A DNA stretch of 9,386 nt. Origin: Planctomycetota bacterium. Lineage in GTDB: Bacteria; Planctomycetota; Planctomycetia; Planctomycetales; Planctomycetaceae. The position numbers and the translations under genes are program-made. The notes beneath the pieces are model-generated. The model did not search any database and was not told the DNA's origin. It worked only from the letters and a program-made list of their open reading frames with translations. Shown piece by piece: positions 6,786-9,386 of this stretch. How positions within the stretch are numbered: position 1 is the stretch's first letter; each line of letters starts with the position of its first letter. Where the stretch lies: NCBI GenBank assembly GCA_029977045.1, contig JAPOLP010000166.1:1-9386 (forward strand), in the 5' to 3' direction.

Positions 6786-6851
6786 GAACGGCGCAAGCCG
6801 TCCGTCCTTTCGTAAGTCGACGCGTGCGAGGCCGGACGGCTTGCGCCGTTC
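6786..6851. repeat. Nested palindromic element (ACGGC-GCAA-GCCGT type) at a convergent junction
   Basis: Two perfect 19-bp inverted arms (6786-6804 and 6833-6851) flank a 28-nt loop; three or four more pairs form inside the loop after one mismatch. Each arm contains its own small hairpin: the left arm is ACGGC-GCAA-GCCGT, with a GNRA-type tetraloop in the RNA. It lies 34 bp after the dehydrogenase gene and 25 bp after the end of phoB, which converges from the other side. It could act as a bidirectional terminator or be a dispersed repeat; similar sequences seem familiar from planctomycetes. No T-run follows either arm. Confidence 0.85.
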
Positions 6852-6876
6852 CGCTAAATCCTGTCACTCGTCGCCG

Positions 6877-7599
6877 TTACTCGTCGTCGGTCGGACTGAC
6901 CGTACCCGGCTTCCAGTCGGAGAGCATTCGGTAGCCGACGCCGCGGACGGTGCCGATTGCGTCGGCGTGGTCGCCCAACTTGATTCGTAGCGCCCGGATG
7001 TGGACGTCGATCGTTCGTTCAAGGGCGTTTGCGTCTTCGCCGCGGCACAGGTCGAGCAGTTCGAGTCGCGAGTACGTTCGGCCTGGCTGGCGGGCGAGTG
7101 TCCACAGCAGGTTGAACTCGGTCGGCGTCAGCGTGACTTCCTGGCCGTTGACGCGGCAGATGTGCTCGACGCGGTTGATCTCGATGCCGTGAATCGCGAC
7201 GACGTCCTGCGGGACGTGAGCCGGAGCCGAGCGTCGCAGCAGAGCCTGAATGCGGCTCATCAGCGGTTTGACTTTGAACGGCTTTGTGACGTAGTCGTCA
7301 GCTCCCATGCTGAAGCCGACGATCTCGTCAACTTCCTCGCCCTTCGCGGTGAGCATCAGAATGCGGATGTGCTTCGTCCGCGAGTCGCTGCGAATCTGCC
7401 GGCACAGTGACAGGCCGTCGATCACGGGCAGCATCAGATCGAGCACGATGAGGTCAGGCAGCGCGCGTTGCGCTTTCGCCAGTCCCTGCTGGCCGTCGGT
7501 CGCGGTCAGAACCTCGTAGCCTTCCTTCTGGAGGTTGTAAACGAGGATCTCATTCAGAGCGTGGTCGTCTTCAACGACCAGGACCGTTTGGCTGGACAT
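6877..7599 (-). CDS. phoB: PhoB-type response regulator (OmpR/PhoB family)
   Basis: This 240-residue two-component regulator has a receiver domain at about 4-120 and an OmpR/PhoB winged-helix DNA-binding domain at about 135-232. The receiver has the acidic pocket E10-D11-D12, phosphoacceptor D54 (LIVLDLMLP), T84 (LTAK) and K106 (TKPF). The effector domain shows LTPTEFNLLWTLARQPG, then ERTIDVHIRALRIKLG as the recognition helix, and TVRGVGYRM at the wing. Assignment to phosphate control rests on phoU being 69 bp upstream on the same strand, as well as similarity to PhoB, whose targets are Pho-box promoters. The ATG at 7599 is the normal receiver start; a weak AGAGGA lies 13 nt upstream. No partner kinase (phoR) is in the window. 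It converges with the dehydrogenase gene across a palindrome. Confidence 0.9.
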   Translation of the reverse strand: MSSQTVLVVEDDHALNEILVYNLQKEGYEVLTATDGQQGLAKAQRALPDLIVLDLMLPVIDGLSLCRQIRSDSRTKHIRILMLTAKGEEVDEIVGFSMGADDYVTKPFKVKPLMSRIQALLRRSAPAHVPQDVVAIHGIEINRVEHICRVNGQEVTLTPTEFNLLWTLARQPGRTYSRLELLDLCRGEDANALERTIDVHIRALRIKLGDHADAIGTVRGVGYRMLSDWKPGTVSPTDDE

Positions 7600-7668
7600 C
7601 TTCGTTCGCGATTCCTCTTCAATCTGCCGTTACGCGGCCATCGCGGCCCGCGACCACGAACGGCGGCG

Positions 7669-8328
7669 TCATTCAAGATTCCGGTGACGGACTATGTCGC
7701 CCTCGACCATGTAGACAACGTCTTCAGCGATATTCGTTGCGTGGTCCGCAATCCGCTCGACGTGCCGTGAGGCCGAGAACAGGTGCATCAGTGGTTCAAC
7801 ATGATCCGGGTTCTGCTGCATCCGCCCGGTCAGCTCGACAATGATCTGCCGATTCAGTTCGTCGACCTGTGCGTCGTTCGAGATGACATTCCGTGCGAGC
7901 TTCGAATCGAGTTCGACGTACGAGTCGATCGCCCGACGCAGCATCTCGACGGCCTGATTGGCCATCTCCTTCAGCTTTTCCGGAATGAATACGTCGGGCC
8001 GCCCGGTCAGAGCACAGGCTCGTTCGGCGATGTGCACGCCCAGGTCGGCGACGCGTTCGAGCTCCACGATGATCTTCAGCACCGAGCAGACACGGCGCAG
8101 ATCGTTAGCCACAGGCTGGTGCAGAGCGAGAATCTTCAAACAGTCGTTTTCGATGCGGACGTCCCAGTTGTCGATCTCATCGTCCAGCTCGCTGAGCCGG
8201 TCGGCGGTTTCCTGGCTGGGCTTTTTCAGCCCGTCGACCGCCTGATGAATCATGTCCTCGACCTGCGCGCACATGGAGAGCAGGTCGCGGTGAATCGAAT
8301 CCATATCCCGTTGCAGATGAACGCTCAT
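7669..8328 (-). CDS. phoU: Phosphate signalling complex protein PhoU
   Basis: PhoU is a cytoplasmic all-helical protein that links the Pst phosphate transporter to the PhoR kinase and represses the Pho response when phosphate is plentiful. The 219-residue product has the family's length and its two-fold repeat: ERVAD at 91-95 and ERIAD at 191-195, the metal-binding E/D-x-x-x-D type motifs exactly 100 residues apart. Each is followed by a similar helix (LGVHIAERA and HATNIAEDV). The ATG at 8328 gives the usual start MSVHLQRDMDSIHRDL. The frame stays open upstream to 8427, but that extension is Arg/Ser-rich and lacks family character. The Shine-Dalgarno near the ATG is weak; a strong AGGAGGAG lies much further upstream. 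phoB follows 69 bp downstream, so the two are probably one operon. No pstSCAB genes are present here. Confidence 0.94.
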   Translation of the reverse strand: MSVHLQRDMDSIHRDLLSMCAQVEDMIHQAVDGLKKPSQETADRLSELDDEIDNWDVRIENDCLKILALHQPVANDLRRVCSVLKIIVELERVADLGVHIAERACALTGRPDVFIPEKLKEMANQAVEMLRRAIDSYVELDSKLARNVISNDAQVDELNRQIIVELTGRMQQNPDHVEPLMHLFSASRHVERIADHATNIAEDVVYMVEGDIVRHRNLE

Positions 8329-8766
8329 AATCTGACCGAGGCTGCCGGACGACCTTCGGGCCAGTAATGCCCGAGAGGGTTCCGTATGCCTCTCCTCCTG
8401 ATTTGGCGGCCAGCAGAAGCAGCACAACAGCGTGCGTTTCCAGCTCGGAGCCGCAGGGACGATAGACCGGGACTGTTAAGGCAGAATGAATCCCGCTTCA
8501 CAAAATTAGCGGTCTGCCGAATTTTGAACCACGCCGTGTTGGGCCGGGAAATCATCCGCTCGTGGTTCTGGTGATCAGCCAAGGACCGCTTAAAAACCAC
8601 TGGAATGCCCGTGCGAAACACGTCTTGGTCGGAAAGTCGCTGGCCCGGTATTCTCTCCGCCTCTCCATTTGCCACACGATCGGCGTGATCCGCGCTGAGC
8701 CGTGTCCCGCCTTCGGTTCTGCCTGTGGATTTCTCTCCGGAATCCGAGTTAGAACTTAGACCAGAC
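8329..8766. other. Divergent intergenic region between phoU and a lipoprotein gene
   Basis: This 438-bp region should hold the phoU promoter (minus) and the lipoprotein promoter (plus). It contains three inverted repeats: TCGGGC/GCCCGA at 8356-8374 in the phoU leader, an AT-rich hairpin at 8501-8526, and GAACCACG/CGTGGTTC at 8526-8533 and 8561-8568. On the minus strand AGGAGGAG (8392-8399) resembles a strong ribosome-binding site but has no ATG, GTG or TTG at proper spacing. I could not identify a convincing Pho box or a -35/-10 pair. Open frames crossing it look like chance. Confidence 0.5.
8501..8526. promoter_or_regulatory. AT-rich inverted repeat, possible operator or hairpin
   Basis: CAAAATT (8501-8507) and AATTTTG (8520-8526) are perfect inverted copies. 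Inside them CGG and CCG pair around a TCTG loop, leaving a 2-nt AG bulge on the left side. The AT-rich arms stand out from GC-rich surroundings. It is 172 bp upstream of phoU and 240 bp upstream of the lipoprotein gene. A protein-binding operator or the remnant of a transcribed hairpin are both possible; no regulator is implied by the sequence itself. Confidence 0.4.
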
Positions 8767-9386
8767 ATGCCTTTTCCCTTCCGCATACGTCCGCCTGAGT
8801 CAGGTGCGTCGCCAGCTTCGATTGGCGTGCCGCGATCGCTTCTCGCGCCGCGGAAACCGAGCCAGCAGTCGACATTGCTGGCTGTCGCAGTGCTCTGCGG
8901 GGTGCTGATCTCATGCTGCGGGAAAACCATCCGCAACGACGCGACTGAGCAGCTGATTCTGTCAGACGCCGTCGACCGGTCAGTGCGGAACATCGACTTC
9001 TCGCCGCTGGCCACTCGCAAGTGCTACCTCGACACGACTTATATCAAGGCGACGAAGAGCCCGACGTTCGTGAACTCCGAGTACCTGACCAGCTCGATCC
9101 GAAATCAGGCGCTGGCTGCGGGCTGCCTGCTCGTCGAGAAGGAAACTGAGGCCGAGTTGATCATCGAACCGCGTGTCGGGGTGCTGGGAGCCGATCAGCA
9201 CGACGTGACGTACGGACTGCCATCAAATAACGCAGTCACTCAGGCCGCATCGTTCGCATCGACAACTGCCGTCGGAGCACCGTACGCCGCACCGCTGACG
9301 GCACTGCCGGAGATCTCGATCATTCGCCGTGAAGACCAGACGGCTGCCGCCAAGGTCGCCGTGTTCGCGATTGACGCCAAAACGAA
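8767..9386 (+). CDS. Putative lipoprotein of unknown function (3' end beyond window)
   Basis: The 206 visible residues begin with a long n-region, the hydrophobic stretch LLAVAVLCGVLISCC, and a lipobox L-I-S-C with C50 as the likely lipidated cysteine. The mature part starts GKTIRNDATEQLILSDAVDR and continues with DFSPLATRKCYLDTTYI, an NSEYLTSSIRNQALAAGC segment and ELIIEPRVGVLGADQHDVTYG, then PEISIIRREDQTAAAKVAVFAID up to the edge. This resembles a planctomycete lipoprotein family of unknown function (I believe DUF6655, recalled and not checked). The motif order suggests an envelope-anchored globular domain. The ATG at 8767 gives an unusually long n-region; a GTG at 8827 would give a more typical signal peptide, so the start is uncertain. 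It is divergent from phoU. The stop codon lies outside the window. Confidence 0.75.
   Translation, partial: MPFPFRIRPPESGASPASIGVPRSLLAPRKPSQQSTLLAVAVLCGVLISCCGKTIRNDATEQLILSDAVDRSVRNIDFSPLATRKCYLDTTYIKATKSPTFVNSEYLTSSIRNQALAAGCLLVEKETEAELIIEPRVGVLGADQHDVTYGLPSNNAVTQAASFASTTAVGAPYAAPLTALPEISIIRREDQTAAAKVAVFAIDAKT

Noticed and set aside
7641..7653. 13-bp palindrome TCGCGG-G-CCGCGA between phoU and phoB
   Set aside because: It is short, GC-only and likely by chance in this background; a 1-nt centre is too tight for a full hairpin.
7783..8367. 194-codon plus-strand frame opposite phoU
   Set aside because: It is a shadow of phoU, which has both conserved ERxxD motifs on the minus strand.
8329..8427. 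Extended N-terminus of phoU
   Set aside because: The extra 33 codons lack PhoU character, and the ATG at 8328 gives the normal PhoU length and N-terminal sequence.
8325..9020. 231-codon minus-strand frame opposite the lipoprotein gene and divergent region
   Set aside because: It has low-complexity Arg/Ser/Gly content, is antisense to a lipobox protein, and shows no domain.

Overview
The window looks like a chromosomal segment of a planctomycete (Planctomycetota). It is GC-rich, and most start codons lack a strong Shine-Dalgarno sequence. It carries a secreted cysteine-type sulfatase, a partial lipoprotein that resembles a family I associate with this phylum, and nested palindromic repeats of a kind I recall from planctomycete intergenic regions. 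The phylum call is inferred from this content; there is no rRNA or marker gene here to confirm it.

Left part (1-3445, all minus strand). Read right to left: a small extended SDR (NAD-dependent epimerase/dehydratase family), then a secreted protein of unknown function with a charged acidic tail, then feoA, then feoB, whose 3' half runs off the left edge. The unknown gene and feoA are 43 bp apart and may be co-transcribed. feoA and feoB are unusually far apart (259 bp), and that gap holds a strong hairpin and a possible separate promoter.

Middle part (3446-6851, plus strand). A 565-bp gene-free stretch with one plausible sigma70-like promoter precedes an exported sulfatase with the CTPTR formylglycine signature. 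After it comes a D-2-hydroxyacid dehydrogenase of the glycerate dehydrogenase / hydroxypyruvate reductase type. Two nested palindromes of different sequence but the same architecture flank the dehydrogenase gene, at 5669-5743 and 6786-6851.

Right part (6877-9386). phoU and a phoB-type response regulator lie head to tail on the minus strand, as a small phosphate-signalling unit with no pst transporter genes or phoR kinase in view. They converge on the dehydrogenase gene across the second palindrome. Upstream of phoU is a 438-bp divergent region with several inverted repeats, then a plus-strand lipoprotein gene that runs off the right edge.

The genes are mostly conventional families: ferrous iron uptake, sugar-nucleotide or related SDR chemistry, sulfate ester hydrolysis, hydroxy-acid reduction and phosphate regulation. 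I see no defence system, CRISPR array, transposase, tRNA or rRNA. The least explained material is the palindromic repeats, the feoA-feoB leader, the phoU leader and the two uncharacterised exported proteins.
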